Assembly (NCBI GenBank): GCA_002364615.1
Contig: DEYP01000003.1
Location: 31,277 to 95,276 of the forward strand
Length of the DNA stretch: 64,000 nt
Direction: 5' to 3'
Origin: Arsukibacterium sp. UBA3155
GTDB taxonomy: Bacteria > Pseudomonadota > Gammaproteobacteria > Enterobacterales > Alteromonadaceae
Part shown: in pieces, positions 1 to 8,154 of the stretch
Position numbering within the stretch: the first letter of the stretch is position 1
Layout: every line of letters begins with the position of its first letter
Notes under the pieces: model-generated
Seen by the model: the letters and a program-made list of their open reading frames with translations, nothing else
The model's database searches: none
Told to the model about the DNA's origin: nothing
Position numbers and translations under genes: made by a program

Positions 1-115
1 TATTACTATCGAACTAAACTGGACAGCGCGACAGCAAATTCAGGCTTTATTGCGGCGTTTCTGCCTGGCTAAGCGATCATTTCTTGCCAATACAACCGCG
101 CTACAGGTAAGTTAG
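1..115 (+). other. possible 3' end of an upstream gene
   Basis: Two forward frames are open from the first base. One ends with TAA at 70-72 (23 residues), the other with TAG at 113-115 (37 residues, containing the stretch TARQQIQALLRRF). Either could be the tail of a gene starting left of the window. I cannot tell which, and neither fragment identifies a family. The sequence from 116 to 176 shows no clear feature besides the region in front of the DUF2799 gene. Confidence 0.25.
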
Positions 116-176
116 GACTTTGCAATTACGCTACAACGTGCAATACGCACGGTCTGATACTAACCATGAGATATTT

Positions 177-800
177 ATGACTGACTCAAAATGGCTTGTG
201 CTGTTAACAGCATTACTGATGACGGGTTGCGCCGGGATGGACAAATCGCAGTGCCTGACTGCTGACTGGCGTACTATTGGCTTTGAAGACGGCGCCAATG
301 GTAAGCCTGAAACGGCCATCGCTACTTATCGGCAAGAGTGTGCCGATCACGGTGTCACCCCTGAGCTGAATGCATACCGGCTGGGCCACCGCGCAGGATC
401 AGAGCGTTTTTGCACCCGGGTTAATGGCTTTAATGTGGGTAAACGGGGAACAAGTTATCAGAACAGTTGCATGCCAGATTTAGAAGCAGAATTTTTGCCG
501 GGTTACCGTGATGGCAAAGCCTTATATGACTTGCAACGTGGTTTAAATTTCGCCCGCGCGGCTGTCGATAAGCAACATCGCCTGATTAGTGCGCTGGAGC
601 AGGATATCGTGAGCAACACTGAGTTGCTGGTGGCAGACGGTTTAAGCCGTGAGGAAAGAGTGCAGCTATTATATGACATTGAAATGCTGAAAACCGAGCT
701 AGGTAATGCGATAAACCTGCTGCCTGCATTGGAGCATGATGCCTATTTGGCTGAGCAGGCTTATATTAAGGCTGAGCAGCGTTTGCGGGATCACCTTTAA
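177..800 (+). CDS. DUF2799 family lipoprotein
   Basis: Exported lipoprotein of unknown function, 207 residues from the chosen ATG. A TTG 57 bases upstream would also be in frame, but the ATG at 177 places a standard signal peptide directly at the start: a short charged head, a hydrophobic core (LVLLTALL) and a lipobox MTGC with Cys18. The body carries the DUF2799 pattern: a Trp-Arg start, a repeated Gly-rich module (YRLGHRAG, NGFNVGKRG, FLPGYRDG), and conserved Cys residues. The last 90 residues are probably helical/coiled coil, rich in Leu, Glu and Gln. Family function is unknown; similar proteins occur singly in many gammaproteobacteria. Family call is from memory of the pattern. Confidence 0.75.
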   Translation: MTDSKWLVLLTALLMTGCAGMDKSQCLTADWRTIGFEDGANGKPETAIATYRQECADHGVTPELNAYRLGHRAGSERFCTRVNGFNVGKRGTSYQNSCMPDLEAEFLPGYRDGKALYDLQRGLNFARAAVDKQHRLISALEQDIVSNTELLVADGLSREERVQLLYDIEMLKTELGNAINLLPALEHDAYLAEQAYIKAEQRLRDHL

Positions 801-833
801 ACCGCATTTATTATAAAAATATGTTTACCTTAC

Positions 834-861
834 AATAACACCAGAGTTATTATTTTAACTC
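834..861. promoter_or_regulatory. two overlapping, mutually exclusive inverted repeats
   Basis: AATAAC (834-839) pairs with GTTATT (846-851), and GAGTTA (844-849) pairs with TAACTC (856-861). The right arm of the first overlaps the left arm of the second, so in RNA only one can form at a time. They lie 24-51 bases before the start of the next gene, whose AAGGAG ribosome site is at 873-878. They could be a weak terminator for the upstream gene or an attenuator-like leader; the stems are short and AT-rich. Confidence 0.35.
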
Positions 862-884
862 GCGTTATTAGCAAGGAGCCTAAG

Positions 885-1751
885 GTGAAAAAAATAATAG
901 TGTCATTGCTATTCAGTGGCAGTGTGTTGGCCAATTCTGCTCAGCAGGAACAGCAAATTAATATGATGCTGACCATGATGGAAAGCATGGGAGAAATGAC
1001 CCGGATGGCAGAATGTATCGACCTGCCACAGGCCCGCCTGAAAAATGTCTACCAGCAAACCTTGATGGAATGCGGAGTGGGAGACATGGCAGCAGAAGAG
1101 CCTGACCCGCAACACACCGCCTGCCTGAAAAGCAGCCTGGTGAAGCGCAGCGGCGTGCCAGCGGACCGTTGGCTTGCATGTGAAAACAGTGATGAGGAAC
1201 ACGAAGACCCGTTAATGGCCGAACTGGATGCGCTAAATGAGCAGATAGGTGAACGGGAACCGACCGCCGCCGAGCAACGTCAGATGGACCAGATCATTGA
1301 GCGAATGCAACAACGTGGCGTTGCTGACATGCAGCAGATGGTAGATGCAATGATTGCAGGCAGCCAGGGCTCAGAAGCATCTGTTACCCTGCCGGTGTAT
1401 CCAGAGGCGAAATTACTGATTAATATCCCCTCCCAGGGCGACATTGAAATTGCAGAACAACGTTACATCACCTTACCGGGGGCTTCATTTGTAACAACGG
1501 CAAGCCCAGCCCAGGTATTGGAATTTTATCGTCAGCAATTACCCGGCTACCGGATACACCGTTCAGCATTATCGGCGGCAACCGATGTCGCTTATATGCA
1601 AAATATACCGGTAGATTTTGATTACAGTCGAGATTTTGGCCGGGCTTTCAGTATTCCACACATTTATATTCAGCCTGCTAAAGCGGGTTCGCAACAGCAG
1701 TTACCTGGCGCACAAACGTTGTTTTTTGTGTACTACCAACCCGCTGAATAA
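885..1751 (+). CDS. exported protein of unknown function
   Basis: 288 residues starting at GTG with a good AAGGAG ribosome site six bases upstream. The N-terminus is a signal peptide (MKKIIVSLLFSGSVLA, likely cut before Asn-Ser), so the protein is periplasmic or secreted. Residues 20-160 are rich in Met, Gln and Glu with several Cys (MAECIDLPQ, TLMECGVGD, WLACENS) and look helical. The C-terminal half has a fold-like module beginning PVYPEAKLLINIPSQGD and containing SPAQVLEFYRQQLPGY; modules of this shape occur in several exported proteins of unknown role. It converges with the RIO kinase gene, only three bases apart. I do not recognise a named family. Confidence 0.7.
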   Translation: MKKIIVSLLFSGSVLANSAQQEQQINMMLTMMESMGEMTRMAECIDLPQARLKNVYQQTLMECGVGDMAAEEPDPQHTACLKSSLVKRSGVPADRWLACENSDEEHEDPLMAELDALNEQIGEREPTAAEQRQMDQIIERMQQRGVADMQQMVDAMIAGSQGSEASVTLPVYPEAKLLINIPSQGDIEIAEQRYITLPGASFVTTASPAQVLEFYRQQLPGYRIHRSALSAATDVAYMQNIPVDFDYSRDFGRAFSIPHIYIQPAKAGSQQQLPGAQTLFFVYYQPAE

Positions 1752-1754
1752 GCA

Positions 1755-2609
1755 CTAATCGTCCTGGTCCGCGGCAACGCGGGCCCGGCGTTCTTCCTCT
1801 TCGGCAAATGCGGCTTTAATTTGCTCCAGCACCGAATCCACATCAGCAGCGCTTTCGTCAGCAATAAATTCACCGGTCAATTCGGTATCCGGGGTAAGCT
1901 CGCCGGCTTCGTACAGCGCCCAGATCTCGCCGGCGTAGTTAGTACTCAGTAATTCAGGCGCATAGAGGCCGTAGTAGTCGCGCATATTGTTAATATCGCG
2001 CTCCAGCATCCATTTGGCATTGTTATTGGCGGCGGCGTCTACCGCTTGCGGCAAGTCAATAATCACCGGGCCGTAATCGTCGACCAGCACATTAAACTCA
2101 GACAAGTCGCCATGCACCAGGCCCTCGCACAACATCATTACCACGTATTGCATCATGGTCGCGTGATCGGCCAGCGCAATCTCTTCCGCCATAGCAACAT
2201 CGCCTAAGCGCGGCGCGACCATACCTTCATCATCGCATACCAGTTCCATCAGCAGCACACCGTCATAACAGCCATAAGGTTGCGGCACCCTTACCCCGGC
2301 TTTGGCCAACTTAAACAAAGCGTCTACTTCGGCGTTCTGCCAGCTTTGCTCTTGCTGGGCCCTGCCGAATTTTGAGCCTTTTTCAATAGCACGGGCCCGG
2401 CGGCTATTGCGCCCTTTTCGGCCTTCCTGATAGAGAACTGCCTGTTTAAAGCTACGTTTGTCCGCTTCTTTATAAACTTTGGCGCAGCGAATATCCTCGC
2501 CACAGCGGACGATATATACGGAGGCTTCTTTGCCACTCATCAGTGGCCGGATAACTTCATCCACCAGACCTTCGTCGACCAGCGGCTGAATACGTTTCGG
2601 TATTTTCAT
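1755..2609 (-). CDS. RIO-family atypical serine/threonine kinase
   Basis: 284-residue RIO-type protein kinase, cytoplasmic. The P-loop equivalent SGKEASVY lies at residues 25-32, with the ATP-binding Lys at about 44 (RCAKVYK). The catalytic loop HGDLSEFN is at 166-173 (Asp168) and the metal-binding loop IIDLPQ at 183-188 (Asp185). All key residues of the family are present, so it should be active. Residues 60-90 form the basic flexible loop typical of RIO1-like proteins. Bacterial members of this type (for example PA4780-like proteins in Pseudomonas) are poorly understood; eukaryotic RIO kinases act in ribosome maturation. The C-terminal 40 residues are acidic. ATG start; stand-alone gene converging with its left neighbour. 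Confidence 0.9.
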   Translation of the reverse strand: MKIPKRIQPLVDEGLVDEVIRPLMSGKEASVYIVRCGEDIRCAKVYKEADKRSFKQAVLYQEGRKGRNSRRARAIEKGSKFGRAQQEQSWQNAEVDALFKLAKAGVRVPQPYGCYDGVLLMELVCDDEGMVAPRLGDVAMAEEIALADHATMMQYVVMMLCEGLVHGDLSEFNVLVDDYGPVIIDLPQAVDAAANNNAKWMLERDINNMRDYYGLYAPELLSTNYAGEIWALYEAGELTPDTELTGEFIADESAADVDSVLEQIKAAFAEEEERRARVAADQDD

Positions 2610-2781
2610 AGCGCCCTTATACCCTAGTTAACAACGCCAGGGAATATGCCAGCGGGGTCCAGACGTGAAAAAAGTTAGTTAATAAGTTGGTCAAGAAGCC
2701 AACGTAGCGTAGCTAAGGCCTGCAATATTTACTGCCTCCAGTAACTTTTTACGGGTCTGTGAAAGGTCGCCATAACAAAAA

Positions 2782-2804
2782 GCCAACAGCTGCAAGCAGT
2801 TGGC
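2782..2804. promoter_or_regulatory. inverted repeat upstream of the copper-storage-type gene
   Basis: GCCAACAGCT, a three-base loop (GCA), then AGCAGTTGGC: ten-base arms with one A-A mismatch. It lies 69 bases before the chosen ATG of the Cys-rich protein and is not part of a coding region if that start is right. It could be an operator for a metal sensor or a hairpin in the leader RNA. The remaining stretch 2610-2781 between the kinase and this repeat shows no strong element. Confidence 0.4.
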
Positions 2805-2872
2805 GCATTGGCATGAAGTTCGCTTCTGTTGCTTATGCAAGAGTTCAGAAACTTTTACTATCTGGAGGTTTT

Positions 2873-3202
2873 ATGTCACATGAAAAATATGATACCTGCA
2901 TTGATGCCTGTAATACCTGCGCCAATGCCTGCGACCATTGCTCTACTGCTTGTCTGCAAGAAGACAGTGTCGCAGATATGGAACGTTGTATCCGGCTCGA
3001 TATAGATTGCGCTGCGCTATGTCGTTTAGCTGCAGCAGCGATGTCCCGCAGCAGCGAGCATGTTGCTGATATCTGTCGCCTGTGCGCGACACTTTGTGAA
3101 GCGTGCGCTACAGAGTGCGGTAAGCATCAACACAGCCATTGTCTGGAATGTGCCGACGCCTGTCGTACCTGTGCGCAAACGTGTCAGGCAATGGCGGCCT
3201 GA
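2873..3202 (+). CDS. four-helix-bundle copper-storage-type protein (Csp/DUF326 family)
   Basis: 109 residues with 19 Cys (positions 9, 13, 16, 20, 23, 27, 39, 46, 50, 68, 71, 75, 78, 82, 90, 93, 97, 100, 104), spaced CxxxC and CxxC along predicted helices. This is the hallmark of the Csp family, where a four-helix bundle lined with Cys thiolates stores many Cu(I) ions. Start chosen at the ATG at 2873, after TCTGGAGG; an in-frame upstream start would add a 38-residue basic extension with no ribosome site. With this start there is no signal peptide or Tat motif, so it is cytosolic like Csp3 and would buffer or store copper inside the cell. No other copper gene is adjacent. Ends AMAA. Confidence 0.87.
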   Translation: MSHEKYDTCIDACNTCANACDHCSTACLQEDSVADMERCIRLDIDCAALCRLAAAAMSRSSEHVADICRLCATLCEACATECGKHQHSHCLECADACRTCAQTCQAMAA

Positions 3203-3229
3203 GTAGCGCCTCGCCAGTTAGCTTAGTAG

Positions 3230-3625
3230 TTAACTTAGCAGGGCTCTGCTGCCATACAGCATAAAAATGGCCAGCGCTGCCAGCAACAGTACTGCGAAGG
3301 TCAGGATCATACCAAAGACCCTGTATTTTAATGGTTCCTGTTGCTGGCTTACGCCGTAAGCGTGCGACAAGCGCCCCACAAGCAAAGCAACGCCCAGAAT
3401 ATGCAGATATACCGCGGCCAGGCCACTGTATTCAGCCAGAAACATCAGCAACAGGGCAAAAGGTACGTATTCGGCAAAGTTAGCCTGCACTCGTATTGCC
3501 CGCTCAAGTAATATCTGGCCATCACTGCCTATCGCTACCTGATACTGATTTCGTCTGTTAATAACCCTGATACTTAATACAATAAACAAGATTGCCAGTA
3601 TGCCGGCGTATAAAGCGGTTGTCAT
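3230..3625 (-). CDS. MAPEG family membrane protein
   Basis: 131 residues from the chosen ATG (MTTALYAG); an in-frame start 102 bases further upstream would add a polar, Cys/His-containing stretch unlike the family. Four hydrophobic segments give the usual four-helix topology. The MAPEG signature is visible as ERAIRVQANFAEYVPFALLL (about residues 42-61), with the conserved Glu, Arg, Asn-Phe and Pro. Family members are membrane-bound glutathione S-transferase/peroxidase-like proteins; bacterial ones of this short type are largely uncharacterised. Located between the copper-storage gene and a divergent unknown gene; no operon partner. Confidence 0.85.
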   Translation of the reverse strand: MTTALYAGILAILFIVLSIRVINRRNQYQVAIGSDGQILLERAIRVQANFAEYVPFALLLMFLAEYSGLAAVYLHILGVALLVGRLSHAYGVSQQQEPLKYRVFGMILTFAVLLLAALAIFMLYGSRALLS

Positions 3626-3824
3626 GATGCCATACCCTATTATTACAGCAGGCCCGGTGCCGTGCTGGTCGCTAGCAGTATAAGCACAATTATATGAAAT
3701 TGTGTGATACCGGATGTTTAAAATCACCTGGCCAAAGCTAGCGTAAATTTACTTCCCCGCTTGGTTGGGATAATCTCTTTGCAACAATTACTTAATTCTA
3801 ATATCTAAATCAGGGAATAAATGC

Positions 3825-4877
3825 ATGGCTGTACTGAAGACTGTGGCCCGACGCACCGTTAAACTCTTGCTCGGGTTGTTTTTGCTGGTTACCGCTTTGT
3901 ATTTAATTCTGCTGGTTATTAACTGGCAGGACGCTAAACCCAATGCCGACAGTTTGCATATGCAAAGCCTGTTGCAGCAGGATGCGATACCAGCAGAGCA
4001 AAATGGCTACCACTATTACCTTGCCCACAATGCCAAAAACGAGCTTTTATTAAGCGGACCACTAGAAGAGCTTTATCGCCAGTGCAACGAAGCAGAGGCT
4101 TGCAAAGCATCGCTAAATGCCGAAACTGACTTAGCGGCGCAGGTAGCTGAGCAACATCAGTTAATGGCGTTTTATCGGCAGTTATTGCAATACCCACAAT
4201 GGCAGGAACCGCCACCGACAATACAGAGCATACCTGCCTATCAGGGACTATTGCATGGCCAGCGTTTATTTCTATGGCAAACCTGGCTGGAAGCTCAGAA
4301 CGGCAACATTGAACAGGTTAACGCTGCCCTGCAAGCAGATTACCAGTTCTGGCATACCGTGTTGACTAACAGCAATAGTCTGATCACCAAGATGGTCAGT
4401 AGCGGCGCACTCAAGCACCATTTTCAGTTTGCTCCCGATATAATCAAGCAACTGCCCAAAGAGCAACGCCCGGCAGCGGTGCCGGCAGCCTGGGCGAGCG
4501 CCTTAAGTGATAAAGCCTTGAGCCTTGAACTGGTGATGGCGGGTGAATGGCATTACGGATCTGATATTATATACAGCGCTTGGAAAGACATTCCCCCGTC
4601 AGAGGCTGGTGATAGCAGTGTTTCGGAAATGCTGTTGGTCTGGCTATCCCGGCCACTGTGGCTACCAGAAGACACTAAAAACATTCGCGCCACACAACTG
4701 CTGCAACTACAACAGGATGAGGCTCATCAACCTGCTTCCGCCACCTGGTATAGCTGGCTGCGCAATCCGGTGGGTAAGTTGTTTATGGCAACCGGCACTG
4801 TGACCTATACAGACTATCAGCAACGACTGTTAAAACTCGAGCAGCAGCGCCAGGATGTCTTGCAGAACCTGAGTTAG
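3825..4877 (+). CDS. membrane-anchored protein of unknown function
   Basis: 350 residues. A basic head (MAVLKTVARRTVK) is followed by one hydrophobic helix at about residues 14-33 (LLLGLFLLVTALYLILLVIN) with no cleavage site, so it is anchored in the inner membrane with a large periplasmic part. The soluble part is rich in Gln, Leu and Trp, probably all-helical. No catalytic motif is recognised; proteins of this look are found in Alteromonadales and Xanthomonadales as conserved unknowns. It converges with ohrR with only four bases between stop codons. Confidence 0.6.
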   Translation: MAVLKTVARRTVKLLLGLFLLVTALYLILLVINWQDAKPNADSLHMQSLLQQDAIPAEQNGYHYYLAHNAKNELLLSGPLEELYRQCNEAEACKASLNAETDLAAQVAEQHQLMAFYRQLLQYPQWQEPPPTIQSIPAYQGLLHGQRLFLWQTWLEAQNGNIEQVNAALQADYQFWHTVLTNSNSLITKMVSSGALKHHFQFAPDIIKQLPKEQRPAAVPAAWASALSDKALSLELVMAGEWHYGSDIIYSAWKDIPPSEAGDSSVSEMLLVWLSRPLWLPEDTKNIRATQLLQLQQDEAHQPASATWYSWLRNPVGKLFMATGTVTYTDYQQRLLKLEQQRQDVLQNLS

Positions 4878-4881
4878 CAGG

Positions 4882-5346
4882 TTAAAGCTTATCAGCCGTG
4901 GCCGGGCTGCAACTGGCCGCTGCGCTAACCTGTTGCTGTAATTGCTGCGCCAGTTGCCGTAACTGCACCAGCTGATTATCTTCCATTGCTACCTGGCAGC
5001 GCAGTGCCTGCATTACCCCACTAATTTCTTGCTGCAAGGCTTTACCAGCAGGGGTTAGCACCACCTGCTTTACCCGTTCGTCATGCGCGCTTGGCAGGCG
5101 CTGCAATAATTGCTTTTGCTCCAGCTTTTTGACTAATGGCGTTAAGGTGCCAGAATCAAATAAGGTGGCCTGCCCGAGCTTACCCAAACTGATATTGTCC
5201 TGCTGCCATAAAGCCAGCAATACCACGTACTGCGGGTAGGTCAAATCGAACGGCTGCAACAGTGGCCGGTAAAGTCGCACCATCGCATTCGACACACTGT
5301 ATAGCGCAAAACATAATTGTTGATCAAGCGGTAAAGTCAGGCTCAT
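4882..5346 (-). CDS. ohrR: OhrR, MarR-family peroxide-sensing repressor
   Basis: 154 residues from the chosen ATG (MSLTLPLDQQ); in-frame upstream codons run into the promoter region. Winged-helix MarR fold: helices around NAMVRLYRPLLQPFDLTYPQYVVLLALW, recognition region FDSGTLTPLVKKLE, wing with RLPSAHDERVKQVVLT. The reactive Cys is Cys12 in QLCFALYSVSN, the position expected for the OhrR sensing thiol; a Tyr-rich segment follows as in the family. In known members, organic hydroperoxides oxidise this Cys and release repression of ohr. Here ohr lies immediately divergent across a 142-base promoter region, the classic arrangement. Extra Cys residues (about 134 and 147) could allow a two-Cys mechanism. 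Confidence 0.9.
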   Translation of the reverse strand: MSLTLPLDQQLCFALYSVSNAMVRLYRPLLQPFDLTYPQYVVLLALWQQDNISLGKLGQATLFDSGTLTPLVKKLEQKQLLQRLPSAHDERVKQVVLTPAGKALQQEISGVMQALRCQVAMEDNQLVQLRQLAQQLQQQVSAAASCSPATADKL

Positions 5347-5488
5347 ATCAGGGTCCGGGTTAGCAAAGCACTGCCGCGTAGTATAGCGACTTGCAATTAA
5401 GCAGTACACAACAAACTTGCACACAAGATTATTGCATGCTAACGTGTTGTCACTTACCGAAGCATTTATCATTAACTTAGGAGTTACC
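5347..5488. promoter_or_regulatory. divergent ohrR/ohr promoter-operator region
   Basis: 142-base AT-rich interval between the two divergent starts. Candidate OhrR half-sites are the TTGCAATTAA element near 5390-5400 and the short palindrome CTTG-CACA-CAAG near 5416-5427. The ohr ribosome site TTAGGAG lies at 5477-5483. The exact operator cannot be fixed from a single copy. Confidence 0.5.
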
Positions 5489-5905
5489 ATGGATATTCTT
5501 TATAAAGCAGTTGTTACCTCTACCGGCGGCCGTAACGGCGAAGCAAAATCAGATGATGGTTTATTGAATGTAAAATTATCTGCCCCGAAAGAGCTTGGTG
5601 GTGATGGCGGTGCCACTAATCCGGAACAACTTTTTGCCGCTGGCTATTCTGCCTGCTTTATTGGTGCATTAAAGGCCGTTTCGGCAAAAACCAAAACCAG
5701 CCTGCCAGATAACTTAAGCCTGACCGCCGAAGTGGGCATTGGCAAAATTGAAGGCGGCTTTGGGTTAGATGTAGATTTATATATAAAACTGCCGGGTATG
5801 GACCAGGCTGCCGCCGATAAGCTGGTTGAGCAGGCGCATCAGGTGTGCCCGTATTCAAATGCGACCCGTGGCAATATTGAAGTGCGGTTGCACGTTTCAG
5901 TATAA
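5489..5905 (+). CDS. ohr: Ohr, organic hydroperoxide resistance protein (thiol peroxidase)
   Basis: 138 residues from the ATG preceded by TTAGGAG; in-frame codons upstream belong to the promoter region. OsmC/Ohr fold. Catalytic residues are visible: Arg15 in GGRNG, peroxidatic Cys56 in SACFIGAL, the conserved Glu in TNPEQL, and resolving Cys120 in VCPYSNATRGN. It reduces organic and fatty-acid hydroperoxides to alcohols using lipoylated proteins as electron donors in characterised members; cytoplasmic. Paired with divergent ohrR and followed by a strong terminator, so it is a single-gene unit. Confidence 0.95.
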   Translation: MDILYKAVVTSTGGRNGEAKSDDGLLNVKLSAPKELGGDGGATNPEQLFAAGYSACFIGALKAVSAKTKTSLPDNLSLTAEVGIGKIEGGFGLDVDLYIKLPGMDQAAADKLVEQAHQVCPYSNATRGNIEVRLHVSV

Positions 5906-5919
5906 GCACTGACTGAACC

Positions 5920-5950
5920 AAAAGCGCAGGCTATGGCCTGCGCTTTTTTT
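5920..5950 (+). terminator. rho-independent terminator of ohr
   Basis: Stem AAAAGCGCAGGC / GCCTGCGCTTTT with a TATG loop, followed by a run of T. It lies 14 bases after the ohr stop. Confidence 0.9.
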
Positions 5951-5993
5951 CTTTATAGTAGTGCTCTTTACTACGGTTCTTTAATGCGGATCT

Positions 5994-7931
5994 TTACTGC
6001 GGACAGGCTCCTGTTTGCCAGAAAGTGCCGTCATCCGATGACAACGTAGTCACCCCCCAGGTAGAGCCCGCCATTGCCGCATTACTGCCGTTAGCAAAAT
6101 AGTTTGGCGTGTAAAAGTTGCCGGTACTGTAGGCCCGACCCGCCACTTTATGGCTGTAATTATTGGTAGTAAAAACAACACAATCGGTTGCAGGTGGCGG
6201 GTTGTCATTATCACCACCATCATCACCATCGCCCGGATTAGCGCTGCTACAGGTCTGAGCCGGGCCAAAACAACTGGCATCTTCATCCTGCCAGCGACAC
6301 TGGTTGCCGGTGATCACGTTTTCACGTAATACAAAGCTGGCCGTGCTGTATTCCAGATAGCAATTAGCATAATTGGTATAATCCAGCCGGCCGGCACTAA
6401 TATGTTGCGCCAGGGTGGCATTCTGACCGGCATCAATAGTAAAGCTTAGCGGCTCAGCACTGAATAAGCCGCCAACATCGGTCGCGGTGATTAAGGCTGT
6501 TTGCTCGCCCCCCGCCAGCTGGCATTGCTGTGCACTAAACCTATCACCGCTGATGTCGGCGGTAACAGTGGTGCTGTTAAATTCCACCGCTACCGTATCG
6601 AGGTTACGATTTAAGTCAAACACCCGACCGCTTATTACAGCGCACTGGCCATCTACTGCCACAGCCAGTTCTGACAATTCCGGTGGCGCAGCCGCCGGCG
6701 GCGGACCAATTAACAGCTGCTCGGTATAAGCGGTACTGACCAAACCGCCGCTGTCGGCTGCTGTGACAGTAAGTTGATACCAGTCATCTGCCAATACCGG
6801 GCTGTTAAGGCTGAAATCACCAGACGAGCCGGGCACAGTGCTTACCAGCTGTTGCTGACCAACACTATCGGTAAAGCTGGCCGTTACGGTGATAGCATCA
6901 CCATCAACATCGTTTGCATTGCCGGTTATTGTGACGATGCTGGCTTGCTGGTTTACACTAACGCCGCTAAGTTCAGGTGCACTGTTACGATTAACCCGCT
7001 GGTTATTATCCTGAAAATACTGGCCCAGATAGCTAGCGTAATTAATGCTGTTGCCATTAATGTAAGAGCCGCTGGCACCCTGGCCACCCGACCAGGCATG
7101 ATCAACATTATTAAACCACAACATGGAGACACGACCATCCTGCCACAATGATTCGTCAGCGGTGCGGCCAGCGCCACTACTGATCAGATTTTCACCACTA
7201 AGACGCGATACATTGTATAAATCGGCCAAGCCATTAGCGTTTTGCTCGTTGTAGCACAAATTAACGGTGGTATCGTTGCGCCCTTGAGCAATCGAGGCAA
7301 TCTGGCTGTCAAAATGACCAGAAAAACTGCCGGCATACTGAGCACAGCGGCTAGCGACATTGGCGGTTTCACAAGGCCCGATAGCACCGCTTGAACTGGT
7401 GCCGATGCTGGGGCCGGCGCTAATACCCATGCCAGCAAACACATCGGGTGCCAGGCAAGCGGTAGTATTGGCAAAAGCAGCACCGGAGGATAGCCCCGCG
7501 ATATACACCTGATTGGGGTCAATCTGGTAGTTAACATCAGCAACCAGATTATTGGCCAGGGTAATTAAATTTTTGTAGTCACCAGCACTGCGGGCTTTGG
7601 TGCCCTGCCAGTAAGACCAGCAACCAAAACCGGCTTTGTTCATGGCATCAGGTACCGCAATCACCAGGCCATATTGCTCTGCAGCCTGGGTTAAATTGGC
7701 AGTTAAATAAGCATCAATAGACTGAGTACAGCCATGCAGCACCAGCAGTAAACCGCGGCCCTGGCCAATGGCGGATACGCTGTCTGGCGAATACAAATGC
7801 ACTTTATTAAAACCGCCTACCCTGACATTCTGTTGCCAGCTGCCTGCTATTGCCGGGCTGGCAAGTAAGCCAGTGGCGAGCAATAAACCGGCTAGCATGC
7901 GCCTGGCCCGGCTAAGATTCTGAATTTTCAC
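5994..7931 (-). CDS. secreted PHB-depolymerase-family esterase with Ig-like and C-terminal binding domains
   Basis: 645 residues. GTG start with AAGGA nine bases upstream; signal peptide ends near Ala29 (ASPAIA). An alpha/beta-hydrolase domain fills residues 35-310: oxyanion region LHGC at 65-68, nucleophile motif GLSSG with Ser148, and a His in NVDHAWSGG. This matches the esterase_PHB family, which cleaves polyhydroxyalkanoates or feruloyl/acetyl esters. Two Ig-like modules follow (starting SAPELSGVSVNQ and PPELSELAVAVD), then a Cys-rich segment, a short acidic Gly/Asp/Asn linker, and a final module with NNYSHKVAGRAYSTG that resembles substrate-binding C-termini of secreted depolymerases. 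The true substrate cannot be told. Stand-alone gene, divergent from rlmF. Confidence 0.85.
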   Translation of the reverse strand: MKIQNLSRARRMLAGLLLATGLLASPAIAGSWQQNVRVGGFNKVHLYSPDSVSAIGQGRGLLLVLHGCTQSIDAYLTANLTQAAEQYGLVIAVPDAMNKAGFGCWSYWQGTKARSAGDYKNLITLANNLVADVNYQIDPNQVYIAGLSSGAAFANTTACLAPDVFAGMGISAGPSIGTSSSGAIGPCETANVASRCAQYAGSFSGHFDSQIASIAQGRNDTTVNLCYNEQNANGLADLYNVSRLSGENLISSGAGRTADESLWQDGRVSMLWFNNVDHAWSGGQGASGSYINGNSINYASYLGQYFQDNNQRVNRNSAPELSGVSVNQQASIVTITGNANDVDGDAITVTASFTDSVGQQQLVSTVPGSSGDFSLNSPVLADDWYQLTVTAADSGGLVSTAYTEQLLIGPPPAAAPPELSELAVAVDGQCAVISGRVFDLNRNLDTVAVEFNSTTVTADISGDRFSAQQCQLAGGEQTALITATDVGGLFSAEPLSFTIDAGQNATLAQHISAGRLDYTNYANCYLEYSTASFVLRENVITGNQCRWQDEDASCFGPAQTCSSANPGDGDDGGDNDNPPPATDCVVFTTNNYSHKVAGRAYSTGNFYTPNYFANGSNAAMAGSTWGVTTLSSDDGTFWQTGACPQ

Positions 7932-8154
7932 GTCTGTAGTTCCTTATTTTTTTAGGTTAAGTGAACACCGCAGCGACGCTACTTTTCCTTGTTTCGACCT
8001 CTGACTCCCCGTAGCAAGCTGGGGTGCCCAACAACTATAGAAGCCGATCAGCAATAACGGTTTAGTACTTTAGTGCTGCCCCCGGTTTTGCATCTGCTCG
8101 CCAGCAAACCCGGAATAACGTAAACTGCCTGCAACATAGCAAACAGCAGCTTTT

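Noticed and set aside
120-176. TTG-initiated N-terminal extension of the DUF2799 lipoprotein
   Set aside because: The ATG at 177 starts a standard lipoprotein signal peptide; the extension would bury it.
6200-6232. CAT/CAC-rich microsatellite
   Set aside because: It is the antisense of codons for an acidic Gly/Asp/Asn linker in the esterase gene.
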